This document shows, piece after piece, positions 45,400 to 54,162 of a stretch of DNA of 64,000 bases. The stretch lies in contig NZ_CP119145.1 of the NCBI RefSeq assembly GCF_029167625.1, forward strand, positions 6,758,001 through 6,822,000, written 5' to 3'. The notes beneath the pieces were generated by a model, which made no database searches, was not told the origin of the DNA, and saw nothing but the letters and a program-made list of their open reading frames with translations. Both the position numbers and the translations under genes were made by a program. The number at the start of each line of letters is the position of its first letter. Within the stretch, counting starts at the first letter, position 1. Source of the stretch: Streptomyces sp. AM 4-1-1. Lineage in GTDB: Bacteria; Actinomycetota; Actinomycetes; Streptomycetales; Streptomycetaceae.

Positions 45400-45431
45400 G
45401 GGGTCCTGGTGCCATATGGCACCAGGACCCC
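45400..45431. promoter_or_regulatory. perfect 32-bp palindrome upstream of the MerR gene
   Basis: The half-site GGGGTCCTGGTGCCAT is followed at once by its exact complement. The centre is ATAT..., with no loop, and the edge lies 25 bases from the MerR start codon. Its position fits an autoregulatory operator; as RNA it would also form a very stable hairpin next to the ribosome site. Confidence 0.7.
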
Positions 45432-46651
45432 GAAGGAACTGCTACACCATCTGCCGGCTCCGGTACTGGGCCGGCCTTCTGTTTCCGCAGACCCGACCGG
45501 AACACTGTCGGGGATGCGGGGATCGCGGTTGCTTGACCGGAGACCACCTCACTGTCGATGTCCTGCGGTACCCGGGCTCGCTGTTTTCGCCCCGGGCGAT
45601 CCTGATGGCGCGGAACTCCTCCGTCCTTCCCTCTTGATCAACTGGTTACCAACGGGAACCGCGTTGTCGGCACTGCATGTCGCCGACGACGCCGCACCGC
45701 TGTTGATGCGAACTGCTGGTGGCCTGTGAAAGCGCCACCCCTCGGCAGCCGGCCCCGTCGCCTGTCCTGCGTCCGCTCTGGCTTGGAACCCCACTGCCGA
45801 ACTTCCCGGTGCGCGCGTCCGCAGCCGACGCCTTCACCGAGGTGCTGCTCACTGACTTCACTGCTGGGACCGCGAATCGCGTTTGCCGGTAGTGCAACCG
45901 CGTCAACTGCGGCACTGCTCACGGCGGCCCCTGATCACTGCGGGCCACCCGGTCCGGCCGTCAGTCCCGTCGCCGTCCAGCAACAACCCTGGCTTCGGAA
46001 CTCCACCACCGCACCGTTCTCCGAACTGCGACTGCATGTACTGCTGCCCGGCAGTTCGTCTCTGCCAGGCCCTACTGTCTCTCTGGGCTACGAGAGAAAC
46101 CATAACTACGTCACCACCCAATGTCTACTCCAGTCAGCATAGATTTCCGCGTGTCCGGCGGTGAGGCAGTGGCCGGGCCTGGTCCAGGTGACTGACGTCG
46201 GCCGGGCTGTCCTGGGGCAGCCGCTCGGATGGCCGGCAGGGGTGGCCTGTCGGGCAGGCGTCGCATCCCTTGTGGCCGACGCGCCCGGAGGGGCGGGCCG
46301 CGGTGAGGAACTGGGCCCCGCCCCGCCCCGCCCGTCACCGGGCCGTGGCGCGTGTCGCTGTGCCAGGCATGTGCGCTCTGCGGCACGACGCGATTTACTT
46401 GTACGAGCCGTCGGTCGAGGTCTGAGCGGTCCCGGAACAGTCCCGCCCGTCGCACTCCCCGAGACGCACGCGGTGGAGCGGCACCCGTGCACCGGGCTCC
46501 GCCCCGACGGAGGCGGCTCCGGTATTGCGCGCGCACGCGGAATACCTCGCTCCTCATATAGCCATTCGGGCATGTCCTGCCCCCAAGTCGGCATTCGACA
46601 TGCATGTGTCGCGGCTCTCATGATGATCCGCATCAGACGAGGGAGGCACAT
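45432..46651. other. 1.2-kb region with no recognised gene
   Basis: Frames here have erratic codon use and no families were recognised. A short minus-strand stretch near 46240-46290 (GHKGCDACPTGHPCRPSERL) looks protein-like and may be a degraded small gene. The final 50 bases carry the ribosome site GGGAGG of the monooxygenase gene and presumably its promoter. Confidence 0.4.
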
Positions 46652-47836
46652 ATGTCCGGTAGGTCGAGAAGGAAGCACGCTGAGATCGTCGGTGCGGGGA
46701 TCAGCGGCCTGACGGCGGCGACGGCGCTGGCCCAGCGTGGATGGTCCGTCCGGCTCCACGAACGGGACAGCTCGATCCGTGCCATCGGCGCCGGGATCTA
46801 CGTATGGGGCAACGGCTTGCGCGCCCTGAAGGCGCTCGGTCTCCACGACGAGGCGGTGGTCGGCGCGCACATCGGCCCGGTGATGGAGAGCCGTGACCAC
46901 CGTGACCGGGTCGTCGAGAGCATCCCGATCAACGCTCCCGGCCGGCCCGAGGTCCGCACCATCATGCGCGACCGGCTGATCGGCACCCTGGTCAAGGGCG
47001 CGGAGGCGGCCGGCGTCGAGATCGTCACCGGCTCCGAGATCGCCTCCGCCCGGCCCGACGGAACACTCGTCCGTGCCTCCGGCGAGCGTCTGGACACCGA
47101 CGCCGCGGATGTCGTGATCGCCGCGGACGGCGTCAATTCCCGCATCCGCGACGGCATCGGCATGGGAGCCCGCCGGGAGCGGATGAGCCAGGGCGCCGTC
47201 CGGCTCACGGTGGAGCGGTCCGACGACTTCGTCGCCGCCCCCGACCGCGACAAGTACATCGAGTACTTCAGCGGTCGCCGCCGCGTCCTCTACACGCCCT
47301 CCAGCGCCACCAGCCTCTATGTGGCGCTCGTCGCCGACGCGCACGACGGCGCCGTGGGGCAGGTGCCCGTCGACATCGACAGCTGGGTGCGCTCCTTCCC
47401 GCACCTGGAGAAACTGCTCCGCACCCTGGACGGCGTCCCGGCCCGCTGGGACACCTTCGAGTTCCTCCGGCTGCGCTCGTGGTCCCAGGGCCGGATCGCC
47501 CTGATCGGCGACGCTGCGCACGCCCAGCCGCCCTATCTCGGCCAGGGCGGTGGCTGCGCCATGATGAACGCGCTGGGCCTCGCCGACGCCCTCTCCGCCC
47601 CCGGCGACGCCACGCTCGAACAGCGTCTCGCCGGCTGGGAGGCGACGGAGCGGCCCCTCATCGAGCACACCCAGCTCTGGTCCTACCGGCTGCGGCTGCT
47701 CAACCTCATCCCCGACGCCCCCCGCGCCCCCCTCCTCAGCCTCAGCGGCCGCTGGAAGTCCCTGGGCGCCTCCCGTATGCGGGCCGCCCTCGCCACGCCG
47801 ACGGGCGCGGACCATTTCCTGGGCGCATCGGCCTGA
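46652..47836 (+). CDS. FAD-dependent aromatic monooxygenase (AqdB/PqsH-like role suggested)
   Basis: From ATG 46652 the product is 394 residues. It is a class A flavoprotein monooxygenase: GAGISGLTAATALAQRGWSV at the FAD Rossmann motif, the DG motif in VIAADGVNSRIRD, and GRIALIGDAAHAQPPYLGQG as the GD motif. Such enzymes hydroxylate phenols, salicylates or quinolones using NAD(P)H and O2. The next genes encode a Hod-like dioxygenase and a hydrolase, so 3-hydroxylation of a 2-alkyl-4-quinolone, as done by AqdB or PqsH, is the most economical role. Substrate is inferred from context. Confidence 0.85.
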   Translation: MSGRSRRKHAEIVGAGISGLTAATALAQRGWSVRLHERDSSIRAIGAGIYVWGNGLRALKALGLHDEAVVGAHIGPVMESRDHRDRVVESIPINAPGRPEVRTIMRDRLIGTLVKGAEAAGVEIVTGSEIASARPDGTLVRASGERLDTDAADVVIAADGVNSRIRDGIGMGARRERMSQGAVRLTVERSDDFVAAPDRDKYIEYFSGRRRVLYTPSSATSLYVALVADAHDGAVGQVPVDIDSWVRSFPHLEKLLRTLDGVPARWDTFEFLRLRSWSQGRIALIGDAAHAQPPYLGQGGGCAMMNALGLADALSAPGDATLEQRLAGWEATERPLIEHTQLWSYRLRLLNLIPDAPRAPLLSLSGRWKSLGASRMRAALATPTGADHFLGASA

Positions 47837-48194
47837 GGGCCGTTCGTCGCCCTGGCGGGCCCGCGGCCACGACACCGTGTTCGTGCCGCTCCGGGCAAGC
47901 GTCGCCCGTCCCGCCGCCCAGCACGGAGGACCAGGGGCCCCTCCAGAACTTCCGGCCGCCTTGTGGCCGCACGCACCGGGCGACGCTCCTCCGGGGCGAA
48001 CATCGCCGGTCACAGCATTCGATGTCGGTACACCCGCACAAGACCCGAAACAAAGCTGTTCCGCCGCCTCGCGGTACCCCGCATCCGGCGCCACGCGCTG
48101 ATCCACCAGGAATGTCGGGACAGCCCCCAGCGGCCCAGGACGCGCCCATGAGCGTCGACGGCGACAGCTGTACGTGAAGACGAAAGGACGACCG
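47837..48194. other. 358-bp gap between monooxygenase and dioxygenase genes
   Basis: No gene with acceptable codon use is seen. The region is long enough for a second promoter. Just before the dioxygenase GTG there is AAGGACG as ribosome site. Confidence 0.45.
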
Positions 48195-49031
48195 GTGAGC
48201 ACAGCCCCCTCCGACCTGAAGAGCGTCGAGGTCAACGGCCACTCGATCAGTTACGACGACCACGGCCCCGCCACGGGCCCGGCCGTGGTGCTGCTGAGCG
48301 GATGGTGTCAGGACCACCGGCTCTTCGACCCACTCCTGCCCCACCTCACCGACACCCACCGGGTGATCCGGATCGACTGGCGCGGCCACGGCACGGACCG
48401 CACGCCCGTCGCCGACTTCGGCTACCCGGAACAGGCCGACGACACCATCGCCGTCCTCGACCACCTGGGCGTCGACACCTTCCTGCCCGTCTCGACCTCG
48501 CACGGCGGCTGGGCCAACATCGAGCTGACCGACCGCCTCGGAGCCCGCCGGGTGCCCCGCAGCATCGTCATCGACTGGATCATGACACCGCCGCCCGAGG
48601 ACTTCGCCGACGGTCTCGCGGCCATCCAGGACCCCGAGCGCTGGACCGAGGGCCGCCAGGGCCTCTTCGACACCTGGCTCAACGGCAGCTCGAACCCGGT
48701 CGTCAGGCACCACCTCGACAAGGAGATGGCTGACTTCGACTTCGAGATGTGGGCCCGCTCGTGCCGTGTCATCGCCGCCGGGTACGAACGCTGGGGAACA
48801 CCGCTGCTGCGCATGAACGCCCTCGCCGACAAGCGTCCCGTCCGCCACCTGTTCTCGCAGCCGACCGACGCCGGGTACGTACGGGCGCAGCGCGACTTCG
48901 GGGCCGAGCACCCCTGGTTCTCGTACCGCCAGATCGGTGGTGAGACCCACTTCCCGACGCTTGACTCCCCGGGGTCCGTGGCCGAGCAGATCCGCGGCTT
49001 CGGTTCCGGCGACGACGCCGCGGCCGGCTGA
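48195..49031 (+). CDS. Hod/AqdC-like cofactor-free 3-hydroxy-4-quinolone 2,4-dioxygenase
   Basis: A GTG at 48195 behind AAGGA gives 278 residues of alpha/beta-hydrolase fold. It closely follows Arthrobacter Hod: SGWCQDHRLFDPLL, STSHGGW, VPRSIVIDWIM, DPERWTEGRQGLFDTWL, RHLFSQPTDAGYV, AEHPWFSYRQIGGETHFP. The catalytic Ser102, Asp127 and His252 sit one residue on from the Hod triad Ser101/Asp126/His251. Hod-type enzymes cleave 3-hydroxy-4(1H)-quinolones with O2 and no cofactor, releasing CO and N-acylanthranilate; AqdC does this to PQS. Upstream in-frame codons to 48174 are not favoured. Confidence 0.88.
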   Translation: MSTAPSDLKSVEVNGHSISYDDHGPATGPAVVLLSGWCQDHRLFDPLLPHLTDTHRVIRIDWRGHGTDRTPVADFGYPEQADDTIAVLDHLGVDTFLPVSTSHGGWANIELTDRLGARRVPRSIVIDWIMTPPPEDFADGLAAIQDPERWTEGRQGLFDTWLNGSSNPVVRHHLDKEMADFDFEMWARSCRVIAAGYERWGTPLLRMNALADKRPVRHLFSQPTDAGYVRAQRDFGAEHPWFSYRQIGGETHFPTLDSPGSVAEQIRGFGSGDDAAAG

Positions 49032-49041
49032 GCGCGCCGCC

Positions 49042-49935
49042 ATGACCTCCGACCCGCGCGTCGACGCCGCCTACAACGTCCGGCTCAGCGTCGAGGAGAG
49101 CGAGTTCCGGCGGACCATCGACGCCTACCGCGACGAGTCCCTGCGAGCCACCCGCCACCTGTCCGGGCACCGTGCGATCTCCTACGACGAGCACAGCGAC
49201 GAACGCCTCGACGTGTGGGGGGTGGGGGAGGACGGGCCACGGCCGGTGTTCCTCGTCGTGCACGGCGGCTACTGGCGGATGCTGTCCCGGCACGACACCG
49301 CCTTCATGGCCGCAGCCCTCGACGCGGCGGGCATCGCCACCGTCGCCGTCGACTACTCCCTGGCACCGGGAGCGCCCCTGGAGGAAATGGTCCGCCAGGT
49401 CAGGGCGGCCGTCGCCTGGATCCACCGGCACGGCGCGGCGCACGGCCTCGATCCCGACCGTGTCGTGGTCGGCGGCAGCTCCGCGGGCGGGCATCTCGCC
49501 GCGGCCACCATGACCGGTGACTGGCAACGGGAACTGGGGCTGCCGGCGGACGTGGTGAAGGCCGCCCTGCCCATCAGCGGCCTGTTCGACCTGCGCCCCC
49601 TGGTGACCTCCTTCGCCAACGAATGGCTGAGCCTCGACACCACGCGGGCCGCCGCGCTCAGCCCCCTGCTCGCCCTCGGCCCGGCCGGCTCCTACGTCCC
49701 CGAGGCCGTGATCGCCGTGGCCGAGCACGACGGTACCGGCTTCCTCGAACAGAGCGAACGCTTCCATACCGCCTGCGCGGCGCACGGCGCCGCCGAGCTT
49801 CTGGTGGTCCCCGGACGCCACCACTACGACGTCTTCCTCGACCTCGCCGATCCCCGGTCCCCGCTCTTCGAGCGGTTGCTGGGGCTCGTCGCCCGGACCG
49901 GGGCCGCCGGCCGAGCGGCGCACGAAGGGCCCTGA
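49042..49935 (+). CDS. alpha/beta hydrolase, arylformamidase/N-acylanthranilate amidase-like (AqdA-like role)
   Basis: From ATG 49042 the product is 297 residues, 10 bases after the dioxygenase stop. It belongs to the kynurenine formamidase-like hydrolases: VHGGYWRML (oxyanion hole), GGSSAGGHL (nucleophilic Ser), the Asp in VAEHDGTGF and the His in GRHHYDVFLD. The N-terminal YNVRLSVEESEFRRTIDAY is typical of this subgroup. Directly after a Hod-like gene it would hydrolyse the N-acylanthranilate product to anthranilate and a fatty acid, as AqdA does. Confidence 0.85.
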   Translation: MTSDPRVDAAYNVRLSVEESEFRRTIDAYRDESLRATRHLSGHRAISYDEHSDERLDVWGVGEDGPRPVFLVVHGGYWRMLSRHDTAFMAAALDAAGIATVAVDYSLAPGAPLEEMVRQVRAAVAWIHRHGAAHGLDPDRVVVGGSSAGGHLAAATMTGDWQRELGLPADVVKAALPISGLFDLRPLVTSFANEWLSLDTTRAAALSPLLALGPAGSYVPEAVIAVAEHDGTGFLEQSERFHTACAAHGAAELLVVPGRHHYDVFLDLADPRSPLFERLLGLVARTGAAGRAAHEGP

Positions 49936-50011
49936 GAGCGCGGCGGACATCCGGCACACCCTCCCCCCATGCGGTGCATCACACAACCGGCCCAAGGCTA
50001 AGGAGCGTCAC

Positions 50012-51229
50012 ATGAAATGGCGCATGCTCGCACTGATCTCGTTCGGATTCATCGCGATGACGGTGAACTGGTTCAACATCGCCGCCGTATTCGGGCCCAT
50101 CGCCGATGAGTTCGGTCTCTCCGTCCCGTCGGTGGCGCTGCTCATCTCCGTCTTCGTGGCGGCCTACGGGCTGCTGCACATCCCCGGTGGCTTCCTCGCC
50201 ACCCGCTGGGGACTGCGCCGGGTCCTCGCTCTCGGACTCGCCGTGGAGGGGGCCGGCGCGCTCCTGTCGGCGACGGCGCAGAGTCTGCCCCAGATGATCG
50301 TCTGGCGGGCACTGTGCGGTGCGGGCGCCTCCGTGTTCGCGGCGGTCGGGATCGCCGCCGTCAGCGTCTGGTTCAGGAAGCGCCACCACACGCTGGCCCT
50401 CGGGGTCTCCTCGGCGGCCTTCAGCGTCGGTACGGCCCTGGGTCTGTACGTGTGGGCGGACATCGGCAGCGCCACGTCCTGGCGCATGTCCCTGATCACG
50501 GGGGGCGCGCTCGCGCTGGCCGCCGCCCTCGCCTGCGGCCTGTTCTTCCGCGTCCCGGCCGGCATCGATGCCCTGGAGGGTGTGCGGCTCAGCCGGGCGG
50601 GACTGCGCCGGACCCTCGCCGACCGTGAGATCTGGCTGTACGGCATCGCGTTCTTCGGCGCGTACGGCGCCTACCTCACCGGTTCCCAGCTCATCGCCGG
50701 ATACGGCGAGGACCGGGGCCTGTCCGGGGCGACCGTCGGCGCGGCCGCTCTCCTCATCGGCATCGCCGGGGTTCCGGGAAGCATCACGGCGGGCTGGCTC
50801 GCCGAGAAGGTCCGCAACACTCGCGCCCTGTTCGTGGCGGGAGCCGTGCTGGAGAGCCTGTTCCTGCTCGCGCTGCCGCTGACCGGTCCGGCGACCTTCT
50901 GGATCGCCGCACTCGGCATCGGCTTCATGTTCAACTTCACCTTCGCCGTCTGGCAGACCGCTCCCGGCGACAGCACGCGGATCGCGCCCGAACACCTCGG
51001 CACCGCCGTCGGTCTGATGCTGACGGTATCCGCGGTCGGCGGGTTCGTCCTGCCGTGGGTGTTCGGCCTGCTGGTCGACGGGCCCGGCTATCCGGTCGCC
51101 TGGACGGTGATGGGCGTGACCGGCATCGCCACCGCGCTGGTCGCCCTCGCCGTGCGGAAACCGGCCGACCAGACCGGCGCCGCGCACGCCCCGGCCCAGG
51201 AACTGGCCCCGGCCGCCAAGTCCGGCTGA
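50012..51229 (+). CDS. MFS transporter
   Basis: A 405-residue protein with about 12 membrane spans. The MFS motif A after helix 2 appears as GGFLATRWGLRRVLALG, and a related loop in the second half reads GWLAEKVRNTRALFV. Helix 1 contains MTVNWFNIAAVFGPI. It lies 76 bases after the hydrolase gene and ends the set at a terminator, so uptake of the aromatic substrate or export of a product are both possible. No drug-specific signature was identified. Confidence 0.85.
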   Translation: MKWRMLALISFGFIAMTVNWFNIAAVFGPIADEFGLSVPSVALLISVFVAAYGLLHIPGGFLATRWGLRRVLALGLAVEGAGALLSATAQSLPQMIVWRALCGAGASVFAAVGIAAVSVWFRKRHHTLALGVSSAAFSVGTALGLYVWADIGSATSWRMSLITGGALALAAALACGLFFRVPAGIDALEGVRLSRAGLRRTLADREIWLYGIAFFGAYGAYLTGSQLIAGYGEDRGLSGATVGAAALLIGIAGVPGSITAGWLAEKVRNTRALFVAGAVLESLFLLALPLTGPATFWIAALGIGFMFNFTFAVWQTAPGDSTRIAPEHLGTAVGLMLTVSAVGGFVLPWVFGLLVDGPGYPVAWTVMGVTGIATALVALAVRKPADQTGAAHAPAQELAPAAKSG

Positions 51230-51237
51230 TCCGGCGC

Positions 51238-51276
51238 CCCGGCCCCGGCCCTCGTACGGCGGGGGCCGGGGCCGGG
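51238..51276 (+). terminator. terminator of the quinolone-degradation-like operon
   Basis: A 14-bp perfect stem (CCCGGCCCCGGCCC / GGGCCGGGGCCGGG) with an 11-base loop, 8 bases after the MFS stop codon. Confidence 0.8.
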
Positions 51277-51359
51277 CCCGGTAGCCGGGTCGCCCGATCC
51301 GGTCCCCGGCCCCGCCTCCGGGGGCGAACACCCCCGGTCCGGACATCTGCCCCGGCCCT

Positions 51360-53021
51360 CTACCGGGAGGGGAGGGTGGAGAGGTAGCGCGGCGACGTAC
51401 GGGCCGGGGTGACCTGTTCGAGGGCGTACGCGTAGCTGAGCAGACGCGCGTCGCTGAAGCGCGTCCCCAGGAACGAGACGCCCAGCGGCAACGCTCCCTC
51501 GGCGTATCCGCCGGGCACGGTGACGTGGGGGTACCCGGCCACCGCGGAGTTCTGGCTGGAGCTGGTGAAGGGGGTGGCGCCGCCCTGGTAGTCGACCGCG
51601 GGCGCCGGAAGCTCGGTGGGGGTGATGATCGCGTCGAGCCGGTACTTCGCCAGCGTCCCGTCGATGGCCTGCCGGGCCGTCCGGGTCGCGGTCTCCCGGT
51701 GCTGCCGGTGGACCGGGTCGCTCAGGTCGCCGTCGGTCTTTTCCGCCATCTCGAACAGCTCCTGGCCGAAGAGCGCCATCTCGGTCCGGGCGTGCTGCTT
51801 GTTGTACGCGATCAGCCCGGCCAGGTCCTTCGGATGGGAGCCCGGCGTGGCGGCGAGATAGGCGTTGATGTCGTGCTTGAACTCGGTCAGCACAGCGGGT
51901 ACCAGGTGTTCCTGCGCCATCGTGGGGGAGCTGGGCACGTCAGCGCCCTCGACCACGGTGGCGCCCAGGTCCTTGAGCCTCTTGACGGTGGCCGCGAAGA
52001 CCCGGTCCACATCGGGATCGATGCCGGTGTGCCCCTTGCGCCACACTCCGACGCGCTTTCCGCGCAGCGCGTCGCGGTCGAGCATCGTCCGGTAGTCGGC
52101 GGGCAGTTCGGCATCGGCGCGCGCGGTCTCCGCGTCGGCCGGGTCGGAGCCGTGGATCGCCCACAGCGTCAGCGCCGCGTCGGTCGCGTTGCGGGCGATG
52201 GGCCCGGCCGAGTCGTGGCGTTCGGTGATGGGCACGATGCCGCTTCTGCTCACCATGCCCAAGGTGGGTTTGAAGCCCACGGTCGACGTCATGCTCGCCG
52301 GGGAGACGATCGAACCGTCGGTCTCGGTGCCGATCGTCACGGCCGCCAGGCCGGCCGCCGCGGCGACCGCCGAACCGCTGGACGACCCGCTGGGACTGCG
52401 GTCCAGCACATACGGATTGTGGGTCTGCCCGCCGACGCCGCTCCATCCCGCGATCGCACGGGGCGACCGGAAGTTGGCCCACTCCGACATGTTCGTCTTC
52501 CCGAGGATCACGGCTCCGGCGTCGCGCAGCCGCTGGACCAGGAACGCGTCCTTGGTGGGCTCGGCCTTCGAAAGAGCCTCGGACCCGGCAGTGGTCGGCT
52601 GCCGGTCCGCGGTGTCGATGTTCTCCTTCAACAGGACCGGGATGCCCTCCAACGGTCCGCGTGACCCCTTGGAGCCTCGTACCGTGTCGCTGCGGCGCGC
52701 GAGGGCGATCGCGTCCGGATTGGTGTCGACCACCGCCCCGAGGCGGGGGTTCAGCCGGCGAATCCGCTCCAGGTAGGCCCTCGTCAGCTGTTCGGACGTC
52801 AACTCCTCGCCGTTCATGGCTCGTTGCAGATCAACGATCGTGACGCGGTCCAGGTCCACGGCCAGGGGCGGCGCTCCCGCGCCCGGGCGTGAACTCCGGC
52901 CCGGCGCGGCGTCCGAGCTGGACGGGGCCTGGTCCGCGCACGCCGCCAGGGAGGCGAGCAGACAGACGGAAGTGACGGCGACCACCGCACGGCGCAGCGG
53001 TTCGGTGACGAACGGGCTCAT
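51360..53021 (-). CDS. amidase signature family lipoprotein
   Basis: A 553-residue protein. The lipobox LASLAAC places the lipidated Cys at 28, followed by a Ser/Pro-rich linker. The amidase signature domain has the Ser-cisSer-Lys triad: Lys in PVLLKENIDT, the cis-Ser and nucleophile in PSGSSSGSAVAAAAGLAAVT and GTETDGSIVSPASMT. Family enzymes hydrolyse aryl or alkyl amides; here the enzyme should act outside the membrane. It is convergent with the MFS gene and not part of that operon, although an extracellular amidase could prepare substrates for it. Confidence 0.88.
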   Translation of the reverse strand: MSPFVTEPLRRAVVAVTSVCLLASLAACADQAPSSSDAAPGRSSRPGAGAPPLAVDLDRVTIVDLQRAMNGEELTSEQLTRAYLERIRRLNPRLGAVVDTNPDAIALARRSDTVRGSKGSRGPLEGIPVLLKENIDTADRQPTTAGSEALSKAEPTKDAFLVQRLRDAGAVILGKTNMSEWANFRSPRAIAGWSGVGGQTHNPYVLDRSPSGSSSGSAVAAAAGLAAVTIGTETDGSIVSPASMTSTVGFKPTLGMVSRSGIVPITERHDSAGPIARNATDAALTLWAIHGSDPADAETARADAELPADYRTMLDRDALRGKRVGVWRKGHTGIDPDVDRVFAATVKRLKDLGATVVEGADVPSSPTMAQEHLVPAVLTEFKHDINAYLAATPGSHPKDLAGLIAYNKQHARTEMALFGQELFEMAEKTDGDLSDPVHRQHRETATRTARQAIDGTLAKYRLDAIITPTELPAPAVDYQGGATPFTSSSQNSAVAGYPHVTVPGGYAEGALPLGVSFLGTRFSDARLLSYAYALEQVTPARTSPRYLSTLPSR

Positions 53022-53470
53022 CGGTTCCTCCGGATCAGGGAGGCGGCGGGGACGTCCACAGGCACCCCGTCGTCCCGGCGCGCACTGTCGGAGACACCCG
53101 CCGCATGCCTCGTACCTATGCCGGAAACCCTAGGTACGGCGCCGCGTCACCACGACGGTGTCAGCTCCCCGACCTGCGGTGGTGCCTGCTACACCCCTGC
53201 CACGTCCCCGCTCTGCCCCCTGTGGACGGCGCGGCCGTCAGGAGGTGGCGCGGCTCCCGCGACGCCGACTCGGCCGCCGCGCCGTCCACACTTCCGTAAA
53301 GGCTCCGGAAGGTGACATCAACGTGTGGGTCGCAACCTGAAAGGGAATGCGGGTCCCTTCACCTCGGTAAAACCGCCATGGTTCGAATTCGGCCACTGGA
53401 GCTGTTTCGCTTCCCCTTCGCGAGACGGGCCCATAGCGTGAGCACGACAAAAGAATCCGAGGGGGCAACC
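53022..53470. other. 449-bp intergenic region upstream of divergent genes
   Basis: No gene is supported. The region separates the minus-strand amidase from the plus-strand secreted protein and should hold both promoters. Base composition drops in GC after about 53330. AGGGGGCAACC before ATG 53471 is the likely ribosome site. Confidence 0.45.
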
Positions 53471-53917
53471 ATGAAGGCTCTACTCTCACGACTCCCACGT
53501 CTCCCGATGCCTCGCAAGATCGCCCGGGTCGGCACGGTACTGATTGCCCTGACGGCGGCGTTCGTAGCCTTCCCCGCCGAAGCCTCGGCCTACACCGCAG
53601 GCCAGTGTCATTACGGCGCGGGCGACGGAAATGGCGATGGACACGGCAATGTGATCACCATGCAGATCTACCTGTGCCCGGATGGCCATGAGTACGTTTC
53701 TGGGCTGATCAAAACGCCCGACAACGCGTGGGCACGCGTCTGGATCGACGACTCCACCAATGGCGGGGTGACCTGGACGGGATTCCACTTGTATGCCGAG
53801 GGATATGACGCGGTGTCCACCGGTAACACCCTGTATTACGACGGCTCGCCTCATAAGGTCCGGGTGTGCGGGGACGCGGGGGGCGGACCCACCTTCTGCA
53901 TCCTGAGCTGGTATTGA
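53471..53917 (+). CDS. small secreted protein of unknown function
   Basis: From ATG 53471 the product is 148 residues. The N-terminus is basic (MKALLSRLPRLPMPRKIARV), followed by a hydrophobic core and a cleavage site near AEASA, so it is exported. The mature part of about 100 residues has four Cys (CHYG, YLCPDG, VCGDAG, FCILSWY), likely two disulfides, and is rich in Gly, Asp and Tyr. The frame upstream to 53312 is open but lacks a ribosome site. Codon use is less GC-biased than the neighbours. I recognise no family. Confidence 0.65.
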   Translation: MKALLSRLPRLPMPRKIARVGTVLIALTAAFVAFPAEASAYTAGQCHYGAGDGNGDGHGNVITMQIYLCPDGHEYVSGLIKTPDNAWARVWIDDSTNGGVTWTGFHLYAEGYDAVSTGNTLYYDGSPHKVRVCGDAGGGPTFCILSWY

Positions 53918-54162
53918 GGGGTCGCGCTCTCCCGGCGTGTCACCCCGTGGAAGGCGTGCGGTGACGGGGTGTCGGGTCGTGCAGGCGGAGGCGGCCGATC
54001 GTCCGCGAGGTGGGGCGGCTTCCCGTCGCGGGACCGGTTCGACCGGCCGAACCTCGGCGCCGCCGGCCCCGTCGGTCCGTACCGGCGGACCGTCCGTGCC
54101 GGAGCGGCGTGTGACGCCAAGGGGCCCCGGTGCGGCCCCCGTTGCCCGTTCGTGTCCGGGCG

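Noticed and set aside
46106..48235. 709-codon minus-strand frame opposite the monooxygenase
   Set aside because: The translation is an antisense mirror of the flavoprotein gene in its middle part and low-complexity elsewhere.
53940..53970. CACCCCGT / ACGGGGTG hairpin after the small secreted protein
   Set aside because: The stem is only 8 bp with a 15-base loop; too weak to call a terminator in such GC-rich DNA.
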